From positions 1 through 16,104 of the forward strand of contig JAGLDQ010000094.1 in assembly GCA_023145535.1 (NCBI GenBank): 16,104 nt of DNA, written 5' to 3'. Below are positions 6,248-13,991 of the stretch, one piece after another (position 1 is the stretch's first letter; each line of letters opens with the position of its first letter). The DNA is from Cocleimonas sp. (GTDB lineage Bacteria; Pseudomonadota; Gammaproteobacteria; Thiotrichales; Thiotrichaceae). Both the position numbers and the translations under genes were made by a program. The notes under the pieces are model-generated. The model was not told the DNA's origin. It saw nothing but the letters and a program-made list of their open reading frames with translations, and ran no database searches.

Positions 6248-8854
6248 CTATTTTCCATCATAAATATTCTGCCAATACTGTGCTTTTTCTTTATTGACAG
6301 GTACGCCATCACCAATGCTATAACGGTAAACCATCCATTTTTGTGCAGGATCACCCGCGTCTTCATTTTTAGCGGTGATCTCGGCGGCTTGATAAGCAAA
6401 ATGTCGTTCTCTTACGGTGCTCTTTTTATTATGTAAAATGGCGTTTGCATCTAACTCCAGTTTATCTTTTTCATTTCCTGCGCTTGCTTGATTTAACAAG
6501 GCCCATGATTGCGCCCAGTTTTTATGGGTGCCTCGGCCTTTATAATAAGCCCGTCCTAAGGATTTCATTGCATTTTTATCTCCTGATTTTGCAATCAGGT
6601 TTAAACGCTCAAAAGCTTGTTTTTGATGGTTCTGATTACTTGATGCTGCAAGTTTGAAGGTCTGTTTAACAAAGTTGGTTAATATTTTCTTCGCTTGGTG
6701 ATCGTTCTTTTTCCTGCTGAGTTGATTCAGACGCTTCCATGCCTTGTTTCTGATGCTTTTATTATTGCTTGTAATCTGTATCTTTAAGGTTGCTAGTTCT
6801 TTTTCCGCTTTATTAATAGGCTCAGGAGTAATGGGTCGTGTTGTAACCACAGGGGAGGAAGGTTTGGGATTGCTTGCTGGCGTATCAATAATATCAGAAA
6901 CATCAACATCGGGATTGTCAGTGGGAGTATCAATAGGCTCAGGATGATTCGCGGGAATATCAGGAACGCTAGGGGTATAAGTCGTTGGGCTTGAATAGGA
7001 AAGGTCGCTATTAGCAGGGTCAACGGGGGGCTTGTTTGAACCCAACATGAAATAACCTGCTGCTGAAATAGAAAACACAGCAGCGGCGAATGCTATGTAT
7101 TTTTTCCATGATGATGGCTTATCTTGGCTGATTGAAACTGTTGCATCCACTTGTTTTTCATTTCTAATGGGATCGGCTATTTTCTTCTCTATTTTTTCGG
7201 GTTCGACAACCGGTTCGGTAATAGGATCTGTTTTAGCATTAGGATTAAATTTGTGTTCAAGTTTTTGTTGGTACAAAGCGATCATTTCATGCTGTTTAGG
7301 CTGACAGTTTTGCAGTGATCTTAATAATTCACTATGAGCGGCTGCATCCATAAAAGAATCGCAACCTTGGTGAAGCTCATCCAGCCAGTTTTGGCGTAAC
7401 TCAATACATAATGCTTGTTTATGTTTTCCCTGTTGCCAAAGATCATCGGCTGTTTCATTGATTTTGACTTTTAAAGCATCTTGTACCGATCGATCATTGA
7501 CTAATGCTTTAACATTCAATTCTAAAAAGCGCGCTTTTTCTTTTGTCGATACTTCAAACTGCCAGCTAGTCTGTTCCGCTTTAGCAAAACCAAAATAATG
7601 CTTATCCTGCGCCAGTGGTTTAAAGCCGGTATAAACTTGTTCACCATTGACGGTGAGCTCAATCCAATCTGCATTAGCAGGTAGCCCCTTGCCAATCATC
7701 GATAAATTAACCGTTATTGGCATATTCGGTGATAATTGCTTTTCAGTAATCGACAGTTTTAATTCACTAAGCTGTGGTGATAATGCCTGTTTAATCGATT
7801 GACACCATAAACGCATCTGCGCGGCACTTGGCCTATGATGATAAACAGGGTCTAATAAGGCACGAATAAACTTAGCCACCGAGCGGGGGATATAATCGCC
7901 ACTTTGTAAAATTCCAGTTTCAACGCTAATAATACTCGCATCAGGGTCGGTATACTCTTCATCAAAACGAAAATGAATTTGATCGAGCAAATCACCATAC
8001 TCATCATCCGTTAGCCCGCCAACCTGACCAATTTCACCCGTATTGCCTTCATTTTGTAATTTCAGGATATGTTGATCATAAAAATCTTTTTTTACTAACT
8101 CCTGTTGCGCTTCGCTCTGTTTGCCACTAAACAAATAATAAAAAACACTGCCCAAGGCATACATATCTGAATGTGTGCCAATCGCATAGGTACTTTTTCC
8201 CGCATTAATACTATTGGGTAATACCTGCTCCGGCGCGGCACTTTCGGTTGAATACGAGTGAGTGCCTGTCTCCGTATCCAGCGTTGTTTCGCGTACAATA
8301 CCAAAATCAATCAGGCGAATATCATCCTTTTGTGTCAGCATTAAATTACTGGCTTTAACATCCCGATGAACAAAGCGCGTGCTACCTGTGCTAAAAGAAT
8401 GGGTGGCTTCCAGCGCAATCGCGGCTTGCTCAATCCATTTCAAACAGTCAGAAAATAACACAGGAATCGGCTTATCTTTAGGATAAGGCGGCATTTTACT
8501 ATCTAATGTCTGTTTATAGAGCGGCATCACCAGAATAGGTAACAAACCATATTCCGCATCATCAAACTGTCCATGATCCAAACAAGGCACAATAAAACAC
8601 TTGCGCGTATTCGGTAAGCTTTGAATAAAATCAATTTCACTTTGCAAACGCTGGCTCAACCCTTTCACCACCGCTTCCGTTAATCGCTCGGTACGTCCTC
8701 TTTCCGTTTTTTTAACGGTTAGCACCGTCTTCATCGCTAGCGCTTTATTATCACGATGGCGACGTACTTTCCAGACGCTCGCCTGACCGCCTTTGCCAAG
8801 CGCCTCAAGCACTGTGTAAGTATCATTATTTAAGGTTATTGTTTTATTTTTCAT
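6248..8854 (-). CDS. Transmembrane serine/threonine protein kinase with Sel1-like repeats
   Basis: This 868-residue Hanks-type kinase has every key motif: glycine loop GKGGQASVW (20-28), Lys42 in AMK, catalytic loop HRDVKASN (163-170), DFG (183-185), APE (207-209), D230 and R341 (RPSA). The activation segment at 190-206 is rich in Thr/Ser, as in autophosphorylating kinases. Residues about 365-465 look like a beta-rich domain that I cannot name. A single membrane helix spans about 585-604 with Lys just before it, placing the kinase in the cytoplasm and the C-terminus outside. Outside are a Pro/Asp-rich spacer (606-680), a helical region, and two Sel1-like repeats (near 760-795 and 835-864). 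ATG 8854 is the only usable start, although no good Shine-Dalgarno precedes it. As first gene of the operon it is the presumed sensor and writer. Confidence 0.93.
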   Translation of the reverse strand: MKNKTITLNNDTYTVLEALGKGGQASVWKVRRHRDNKALAMKTVLTVKKTERGRTERLTEAVVKGLSQRLQSEIDFIQSLPNTRKCFIVPCLDHGQFDDAEYGLLPILVMPLYKQTLDSKMPPYPKDKPIPVLFSDCLKWIEQAAIALEATHSFSTGSTRFVHRDVKASNLMLTQKDDIRLIDFGIVRETTLDTETGTHSYSTESAAPEQVLPNSINAGKSTYAIGTHSDMYALGSVFYYLFSGKQSEAQQELVKKDFYDQHILKLQNEGNTGEIGQVGGLTDDEYGDLLDQIHFRFDEEYTDPDASIISVETGILQSGDYIPRSVAKFIRALLDPVYHHRPSAAQMRLWCQSIKQALSPQLSELKLSITEKQLSPNMPITVNLSMIGKGLPANADWIELTVNGEQVYTGFKPLAQDKHYFGFAKAEQTSWQFEVSTKEKARFLELNVKALVNDRSVQDALKVKINETADDLWQQGKHKQALCIELRQNWLDELHQGCDSFMDAAAHSELLRSLQNCQPKQHEMIALYQQKLEHKFNPNAKTDPITEPVVEPEKIEKKIADPIRNEKQVDATVSISQDKPSSWKKYIAFAAAVFSISAAGYFMLGSNKPPVDPANSDLSYSSPTTYTPSVPDIPANHPEPIDTPTDNPDVDVSDIIDTPASNPKPSSPVVTTRPITPEPINKAEKELATLKIQITSNNKSIRNKAWKRLNQLSRKKNDHQAKKILTNFVKQTFKLAASSNQNHQKQAFERLNLIAKSGDKNAMKSLGRAYYKGRGTHKNWAQSWALLNQASAGNEKDKLELDANAILHNKKSTVRERHFAYQAAEITAKNEDAGDPAQKWMVYRYSIGDGVPVNKEKAQYWQNIYDGK

Positions 8855-8970
8855 AGATTTTAGAAATTTAAGGTAACGAATGGATAATAGGTTTTAGTTT
8901 GTCAGACAATTAAAGACTATACAATGCGTGTCTTAGTTGATGCCTAGACTTAAGCTCGGATCGGATATAC

Positions 8971-8988
8971 TTAAAGCCTTGGCTTTAA
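8971..8988. repeat. Inverted repeat, possible operator or hairpin
   Basis: TTAAAGCC and GGCTTTAA are perfect inverted copies separated by two bases. With no T-run after either side it does not look like a terminator. It is centred roughly 125 bases from the kinase start and 180 bases from the sucA start, so it could serve either gene as a regulator site. Confidence 0.5.
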
Positions 8989-9097
8989 ACCTCATAGGCT
9001 CTATTAATAAAACCAATCAAAGGAATTTTTAAATATTTAAGCGATTGATCTTAATGTTCTTTTTATTATCTCCTCCTATCCTTACTATTCTTCTTGC

Positions 9098-9126
9098 TTG
9101 ACATAAAACCCAAGCAGCACTAAAAA
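9098..9126 (+). promoter_or_regulatory. Candidate sigma70-type promoter for sucAB
   Basis: A perfect TTGACA (9098-9103) is followed after 17 bases by TAAAAA (9121-9126), a 4-of-6 match to the -10 consensus. Transcription would start near 9133, leaving a short leader that contains the sucA ribosome site GAGGA (9145-9149). TATAAT at 9129-9134 is a better -10 hexamer but is spaced 25 bases from this -35. Confidence 0.45.
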
Positions 9127-9159
9127 TATATAATAACATTTGATGAGGATATAACGGGT

Positions 9160-12030
9160 ATGAATACAAATAATGATAACGCCATAATGAATGGTCGCGC
9201 GGATAATGCTTCCGATTCATTATTGGATGGAGAAAATGCGGTTTATCTGGAGCAGTTGTTTGAATCCTATCTGGAAGATCCGAACTCCGTTTCTACTCGT
9301 TGGCAGACCTATTTTTCCACGATGCCTGTACCCGTTGAGTTTCAAAATGGCAATAGTCACTCTTATATGCGACAGCAGTTTCGCACGACTAAATTGCATT
9401 CTACCGTCTTAACTGAAAGCGTTGACGCAAAGGTTGCGGAGCGTTTATTACAGGCTGAACGACAACAAGTACATGTGCTACAGTTAATTGATGCTTATCG
9501 AACGATTGGGCATTTGATTGCCAATACGAACCCCTTGAGCGATAAAAAAATCACCACAGGTTTAGAAGAGTTGAGCTTGCAACATTATGGGCTGGATAAA
9601 AATATTGATCCTGAGCGTGAGTTTAATCTGGGTAGTTTTCATCTCTGTGATCAACCAACCATTGATAATATTTACCGTGCATTGCGTAATACCTATACGG
9701 GAAGTATTGGCGTTGAGTATATGCATATTATGGATAGGGAGGAGAAACAGTGGATTCAACAACGCTTGGAGAGTTGTGAGTCTAAATTTGATATTTCATC
9801 GGAACGTAAAAAAGAACTTTATCAACAATTAGTTGCAGCGGAGACCTTAGAGCGTTATTTGCATACCAAATACATAGGACAGAAGCGTTTTTCTTTGGAA
9901 GGTGGCGATAGCCTTATTCCTTTGCTGCATGAGATTGTGCATCATGCGGGTGGTCAGAAAACCCGTGAGATTTTTCTGGGTATGGCGCATAGAGGGCGCT
10001 TGAATGTACTGATTAACATTATGGGGAAATCGACCGATGAGCTGTTTAAAGAGTTTGAAGGTATTCCTGGTGACCCGTATTACATGGGTGATGTGAAATA
10101 CCATAAGGGCTATGCATGCAGTATTCAGACCGTTGAAGATCCGATGCATTTATCGCTAGCATTTAACCCGTCGCATTTAGAAATTGTGAGTCCTGTGGTG
10201 GCTGGTGCGGTGCGCGCGCGTAAAGATCGTCGTGAAGATCAAGGGGGGCAGGTTGTTGGTGTCGTGATTCATGGCGATGCAGCGTTTGCAGGACAGGGTG
10301 TGGTAATGGAGACTCTTAATATGTCACAAACGCGGGGTTATCATATTCATGGCACAGTGCATATTGTGATTAACAATCAGATTGGCTTTACCACCAGCAC
10401 TGATTTAGATAGCCGGAGTTCTTATTATCCAACCGATGTGGCTAAAATGGTGAATGCGCCTATTTTGCATGTCAATGGCGATGACCCAGAGGCCGTTATT
10501 TTTGCAGCACACATTGCGTTAGATTATCGTCTACGCTTTCGTAAGGATATTGTGATTGATCTCTTATGTTACCGCAAACATGGGCATAATGAAGCCGATG
10601 AGCCAGCGATGACACAACCTGTTATGTATCAAGCGATTCGTAATAAAGTGGGTGTGCGTAAACACTATGGTCAGTTTTTGGTTGCAAAAAATATTATTAC
10701 CGCAGATGAGGCGAAGCAGGTAATCGTCGATTATAAAAAGAAAATTTCTTCAGGCAAGGCCGTAGTGGATACCTTGGATTACAGTAGTATTCCTGAGATT
10801 TTCAAAGTGAGCTGGGATGAGTATAAAGGTCGGTCGTGGACAACTGGGGCTGACACCACCTTTGATGCACATCAATTGCAGAAATTAGCGAACAAATGTA
10901 AGGCATTTCCTCGTGATTTTGTATTGCATCGACAAATTACAAAGCTGCTTGATAAACGCCGTGAAATGGCGATAGGTGAACGCCCTGTTGATTGGGGGTT
11001 TGCTGAGAATATGGCGTATGCGAGTTTATTGAGTGAAGGCTATGACATTCGACTCAGTGGGCAAGACAGCGGCCGCGGTACCTTCTCTCATCGCCATGCG
11101 GTTTTTCATCATCAAGAACAACGTCAAAGCTGGATACCGTTGCAACATATTGCAAAGAAGCAAGGCACTTTTACCGTTATTGACTCTTTGCTGTCAGAAG
11201 AAGCCGTTTTAGCGTTTGAATATGGTTACGCAACCTCGACTCCGATGACGCTAACAATTTGGGAAGCACAGTTTGGTGATTTTGCCAATGGCGCGCAAGT
11301 GGTGATTGACCAGTTTATCACTTCTGGTGAGCAAAAATGGTCACGCCTCTGCGGATTAACACTCTTTTTACCGCATGGTTACGAGGGAATGGGGGCGGAA
11401 CATTCCTCTGCACGTTTAGAACGTTATTTACAACTTTGTGCACAACATAATATTCAGGTCTGTATTCCTTCTACGCCAGCACAAACGTTTCATATGTTAC
11501 GCCGTCAAATGATTCGTCCCTATCGTCGCCCATTGATTGTTTTAACTCCTAAAAGTTTGTTAAGACATCCTAAAGCGGTTAATGCGCTTTCTGATTTAAG
11601 CGATGGACATTTTCAAACGGTGATTGATGATGTGCAATTATCGTTACATGAAAAGAAGAAAGTGACGCGGGTTATTCTTTGTAGTGGCAAAGTTTATTAT
11701 GATCTGATCGCAACGCATCAAGAGAATGATTTAAACGATATTGCGATTATTAGATTAGAGCAACTTTACCCCTTTCCTGACTATGATTTAAAAGATATTT
11801 TAAAACAATATGAATCTATTAAAGAGTTTGTCTGGTGTCAGGAAGAACCAAAAAATCAAGGCGCTTGGGATAATATCAAGCATCGCTTTAACCCTTATGC
11901 ACGTTTCATAGCGATTGACTGCGTAACAAGACCATCAGCCGCTGCACCTGCCGTAGGTTCATTCCGTGTTCACCAACAACAACAAATTGCATTAGTGCGG
12001 AAAGCTTTGAAACTCCCGTCAATGGTATAA
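9160..12030 (+). CDS. sucA: 2-oxoglutarate dehydrogenase E1 component
   Basis: This thiamine-diphosphate enzyme decarboxylates 2-oxoglutarate and transfers the succinyl group to lipoyl-E2 in the TCA cycle. The 956 residues compare with about 933 in E. coli. The N-terminal E2-contact segment (YLEQLFESYLEDPNSV, near 29-44) is intact. GMAHRGRLNVL (274-284) and FNPSHLE (335-341) carry His277 and His339, matching the E. coli active-site His260 and His298. The cofactor region has GDAAFAGQG (372-380) and NNQIGFTT (405-412). The transketolase-like half has LSGQDSGRGTFSHRH (632-646). The start is supported by GAGGA ten bases upstream. The first 20 residues are Asn-rich and an internal ATG at 9187 is possible but less well placed. 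sucB begins 16 bases after the stop, forming a clear operon. Confidence 0.98.
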   Translation: MNTNNDNAIMNGRADNASDSLLDGENAVYLEQLFESYLEDPNSVSTRWQTYFSTMPVPVEFQNGNSHSYMRQQFRTTKLHSTVLTESVDAKVAERLLQAERQQVHVLQLIDAYRTIGHLIANTNPLSDKKITTGLEELSLQHYGLDKNIDPEREFNLGSFHLCDQPTIDNIYRALRNTYTGSIGVEYMHIMDREEKQWIQQRLESCESKFDISSERKKELYQQLVAAETLERYLHTKYIGQKRFSLEGGDSLIPLLHEIVHHAGGQKTREIFLGMAHRGRLNVLINIMGKSTDELFKEFEGIPGDPYYMGDVKYHKGYACSIQTVEDPMHLSLAFNPSHLEIVSPVVAGAVRARKDRREDQGGQVVGVVIHGDAAFAGQGVVMETLNMSQTRGYHIHGTVHIVINNQIGFTTSTDLDSRSSYYPTDVAKMVNAPILHVNGDDPEAVIFAAHIALDYRLRFRKDIVIDLLCYRKHGHNEADEPAMTQPVMYQAIRNKVGVRKHYGQFLVAKNIITADEAKQVIVDYKKKISSGKAVVDTLDYSSIPEIFKVSWDEYKGRSWTTGADTTFDAHQLQKLANKCKAFPRDFVLHRQITKLLDKRREMAIGERPVDWGFAENMAYASLLSEGYDIRLSGQDSGRGTFSHRHAVFHHQEQRQSWIPLQHIAKKQGTFTVIDSLLSEEAVLAFEYGYATSTPMTLTIWEAQFGDFANGAQVVIDQFITSGEQKWSRLCGLTLFLPHGYEGMGAEHSSARLERYLQLCAQHNIQVCIPSTPAQTFHMLRRQMIRPYRRPLIVLTPKSLLRHPKAVNALSDLSDGHFQTVIDDVQLSLHEKKKVTRVILCSGKVYYDLIATHQENDLNDIAIIRLEQLYPFPDYDLKDILKQYESIKEFVWCQEEPKNQGAWDNIKHRFNPYARFIAIDCVTRPSAAAPAVGSFRVHQQQQIALVRKALKLPSMV

Positions 12031-12046
12031 CCTAGAGTATAAAATA

Positions 12047-13948
12047 ATGTCTAAAAAAATTCGTGTCCCCCTTCTTCCAGAATCAGTCAGTGATGCCACT
12101 ATTGCTATCTGGATTAAAAAAGTGGGTGAAAATGTCGAAGAAGAAGAAGTATTACTCGAGCTGGAAACCGATAAAATCATTCTTGAAGTGACCGCTTCAG
12201 CGAGTGGTGTATTGGTGGAAATTATCGAAGATCAGGATGCAATTGTCCACTCAGGGGATGTGATTGGCATCATTAAGACAGAGCAAGAAATACAAAATCT
12301 TGATCCTGTGAATACCGTGTTAGAGGAAGAAAACAAGCCTAAGAGTAATCACCATAATACGGATGTTGACAATCAGAGTTATGAACTTCAATCCCAAGAA
12401 AGTGAAGAATCTATCCCGAATGAAGGGAAAATTGCAGAAAATACACATCAAGATCAAGAAGCCAGTATGAATAATATGCCAGATGAACAAATAGTTGATC
12501 CCGCTCAAGATCAATCCGAAAGTGAAATTCGACAGGAAATATTGCAAGAGTTGGAACAAATTCATGTGCCTGAAGATCTCTTGTCAGAATTACCCATTAT
12601 AGAAGCGCAACAAGAACGGGATGCGCCAGAGAATAATGAGATGAGCGACATAGTTTCTGAAACAAGACCTGAAATACCCGAAGATGATAGCCCCTTTGCT
12701 AGCCCATCCGTTAGAAAAGCAATGGCAGAATACCAGTTGCAGTCTGGAGATATTGATGGTTCTGGTAAGCATGGAAAAATTCTTAAAGAAGACGTTGAAG
12801 AGCATTTACAGCGAGCAGAGTCCGATATTGAAGAGAGGAGTGCTGAGAATGCTAATAAGGATGAAGCATTGCCAGTAGCGGAGTCATTGGCAGCCGCCGT
12901 TGGTGTGGCTTCGTTTTCTGATTCTGATGTAGCCATTTTAGCAGGAGAGCAAGAAAATGTAGAAGGGATTGCCTCCCCCGTTGATTCAAACCTAGACCCT
13001 ATTGAGAAAGCGCATGAGGAAGAACAGATAGAAATTAAAACTATTTCTGAGACACCGCCTGAACCTAGCGCAGAAGAAAAGCCCGCAGATGCCGAAACAG
13101 AGCCTGAAACAAAAAATAATGACAATGAAATAAAGAGTAATAAAACAGAAGCCATTCATCACAGGGATAAGAACAGTGAAGATGAGAAAATTGCGATTGA
13201 CTTACCTTTAGCAACTTCGCAAAACAATGAAGTGAAGTCAGTGGGCAATCCTTCTGAGCGTCGTGTGCCAATGACACGCCTACGTGCCAGAATTGCAGAA
13301 CGATTAGTGGAAGCACAGCAAAACGCCGCTATACTAACGACATTTAATGATGTGGATTTAAGCGAAATAATCCGTCTACGTAAAATTTACCGTGATCGAT
13401 TTGAGCAAGTGCATAGTATTAAACTAGGCTTTATGTCTTTCTTTGTAAAAGCTGCAACTGAAGCCTTAAAACGCTATCCAGAAGTTAATGCGCGTATCGA
13501 TGGGCAAGATGTAGTCTATCAAGGAAATTATGATATAGGGGTAGCTGTTTCAACAGAGCGTGGTTTGGTTGTTCCTATTGTGCGTGATACCAATACATTA
13601 GGTCATGCTGATATTGAGAAAAAAATTAATGATTACGCTCATCGTGCTCGCAATAATCAACTAGAGCTTAATGAGTTGATCGGTGGAACATTCTCAATCA
13701 CGAATGGCGGTGTGTTTGGCTCTATGTTATCTACGCCGATTATCAACCCACCGCAAAGTGCTATTTTAGGTATGCATAAAATAGAAGATCGTCCTGTCGC
13801 GATTAAGGGTGAAGTGGTGATAAGACCGATGATGTACCTAGCACTTTCTTATGATCATCGTTTAATCGATGGTAAAACAGCCGTTAGTTTTTTGGTGAAG
13901 ATTAAAGAGCTGTTGGAAGACCCTGCTAGCTTATTTTTGGAGCTGTAA
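12047..13948 (+). CDS. sucB: 2-oxoglutarate dehydrogenase E2 (dihydrolipoyl succinyltransferase), long-linker form
   Basis: This core subunit of the complex passes succinyl from lipoyl-lysine to CoA. One lipoyl domain (1-78) has the target Lys43 in ETDKI. The peripheral-subunit (E1/E3) binding domain spans about 216-254 (ASPSVRKAMAEY and DIDGSGKHGKILKEDV). The catalytic domain spans about 404-633, with the active site DHRLIDG (His604, Asp608). At 633 residues it is far longer than the roughly 405 of E. coli SucB. The excess lies in two linkers, about 80-215 and 255-403, which are Glu/Asp/Asn/Gln-rich rather than the usual Ala/Pro-rich type. There is no second lipoyl domain and no frameshift. 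GAG at 12035-12037 is a weak ribosome site, so translation may depend on sucA. No lpd (E3) follows; the convergent xseA is next. Confidence 0.96.
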   Translation: MSKKIRVPLLPESVSDATIAIWIKKVGENVEEEEVLLELETDKIILEVTASASGVLVEIIEDQDAIVHSGDVIGIIKTEQEIQNLDPVNTVLEEENKPKSNHHNTDVDNQSYELQSQESEESIPNEGKIAENTHQDQEASMNNMPDEQIVDPAQDQSESEIRQEILQELEQIHVPEDLLSELPIIEAQQERDAPENNEMSDIVSETRPEIPEDDSPFASPSVRKAMAEYQLQSGDIDGSGKHGKILKEDVEEHLQRAESDIEERSAENANKDEALPVAESLAAAVGVASFSDSDVAILAGEQENVEGIASPVDSNLDPIEKAHEEEQIEIKTISETPPEPSAEEKPADAETEPETKNNDNEIKSNKTEAIHHRDKNSEDEKIAIDLPLATSQNNEVKSVGNPSERRVPMTRLRARIAERLVEAQQNAAILTTFNDVDLSEIIRLRKIYRDRFEQVHSIKLGFMSFFVKAATEALKRYPEVNARIDGQDVVYQGNYDIGVAVSTERGLVVPIVRDTNTLGHADIEKKINDYAHRARNNQLELNELIGGTFSITNGGVFGSMLSTPIINPPQSAILGMHKIEDRPVAIKGEVVIRPMMYLALSYDHRLIDGKTAVSFLVKIKELLEDPASLFLEL

Positions 13949-13960
13949 AGAAGTTTTTTC

Positions 13961-13991
13961 GAGTGCTGCGAGGAGGGCGCTTGCTGCACTC
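13961..13991. repeat. Hairpin between convergent sucB and xseA
   Basis: GAGTGC (13961-13966) pairs with GCACTC (13986-13991), with an inner GCG/CGC pairing possible. It fills most of the 41-base gap and touches the xseA stop codon. The T-run (13954-13959) lies before the stem on the + strand and would be A's after it on the minus strand, so it is not a standard Rho-independent terminator in either direction. Confidence 0.4.

Larger units (their letters stand above)
8855..9159. other. Divergent intergenic region between kinase and sucA
   Basis: This 305-base non-coding stretch must carry promoters for both the leftward kinase operon and rightward sucAB. It holds an 8-base inverted repeat at 8971-8988, itself nested between GCCTA (8942-8946) and TAGGC (8993-8997). 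A perfect 12-base AT palindrome, TTAAATATTTAA, lies at 9029-9040. A promoter-like pair sits near sucA. For the kinase, only isolated -10-like hexamers were seen (TATTAT at 8884-8889 and TATAGT at 8916-8921, minus strand) without a matching -35. No RNA gene or credible ORF was found. Confidence 0.6.

Noticed and set aside
6793..7023. Hydrophobic 76-residue minus-strand open frame within the kinase gene
   Set aside because: It is an alternative frame of the Pro/Asp-rich spacer; the kinase frame is continuous and carries all conserved motifs.
8095..8310. A 71-residue minus-strand open frame inside the kinase catalytic domain
   Set aside because: It is an out-of-frame shadow of the APE and DMYALG region of the kinase, with Arg-rich composition typical of frame-shifted translation.
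1743..8854. Reading the kinase, FHA and PP2C genes as a type VI secretion regulatory set
   Set aside because: No Tss, Hcp, VgrG or ClpV gene is in the window, and the FHA domain is C-terminal with an unrelated N-terminal part. Genes beyond the window edges cannot be excluded, but the flanking sides are ordinary metabolic genes.
9029..9220. A 63-residue minus-strand open frame across the sucA start
   Set aside because: It overlaps the promoter region and the first sucA codons, has no recognisable protein features and no ribosome site.
12562..13155. A 197-residue minus-strand open frame opposite the middle of sucB
   Set aside because: It is Ser-rich only because it is antisense to the acidic GAA/GAT-rich linker codons; it has no ribosome site and the opposite frame is a clear SucB protein.
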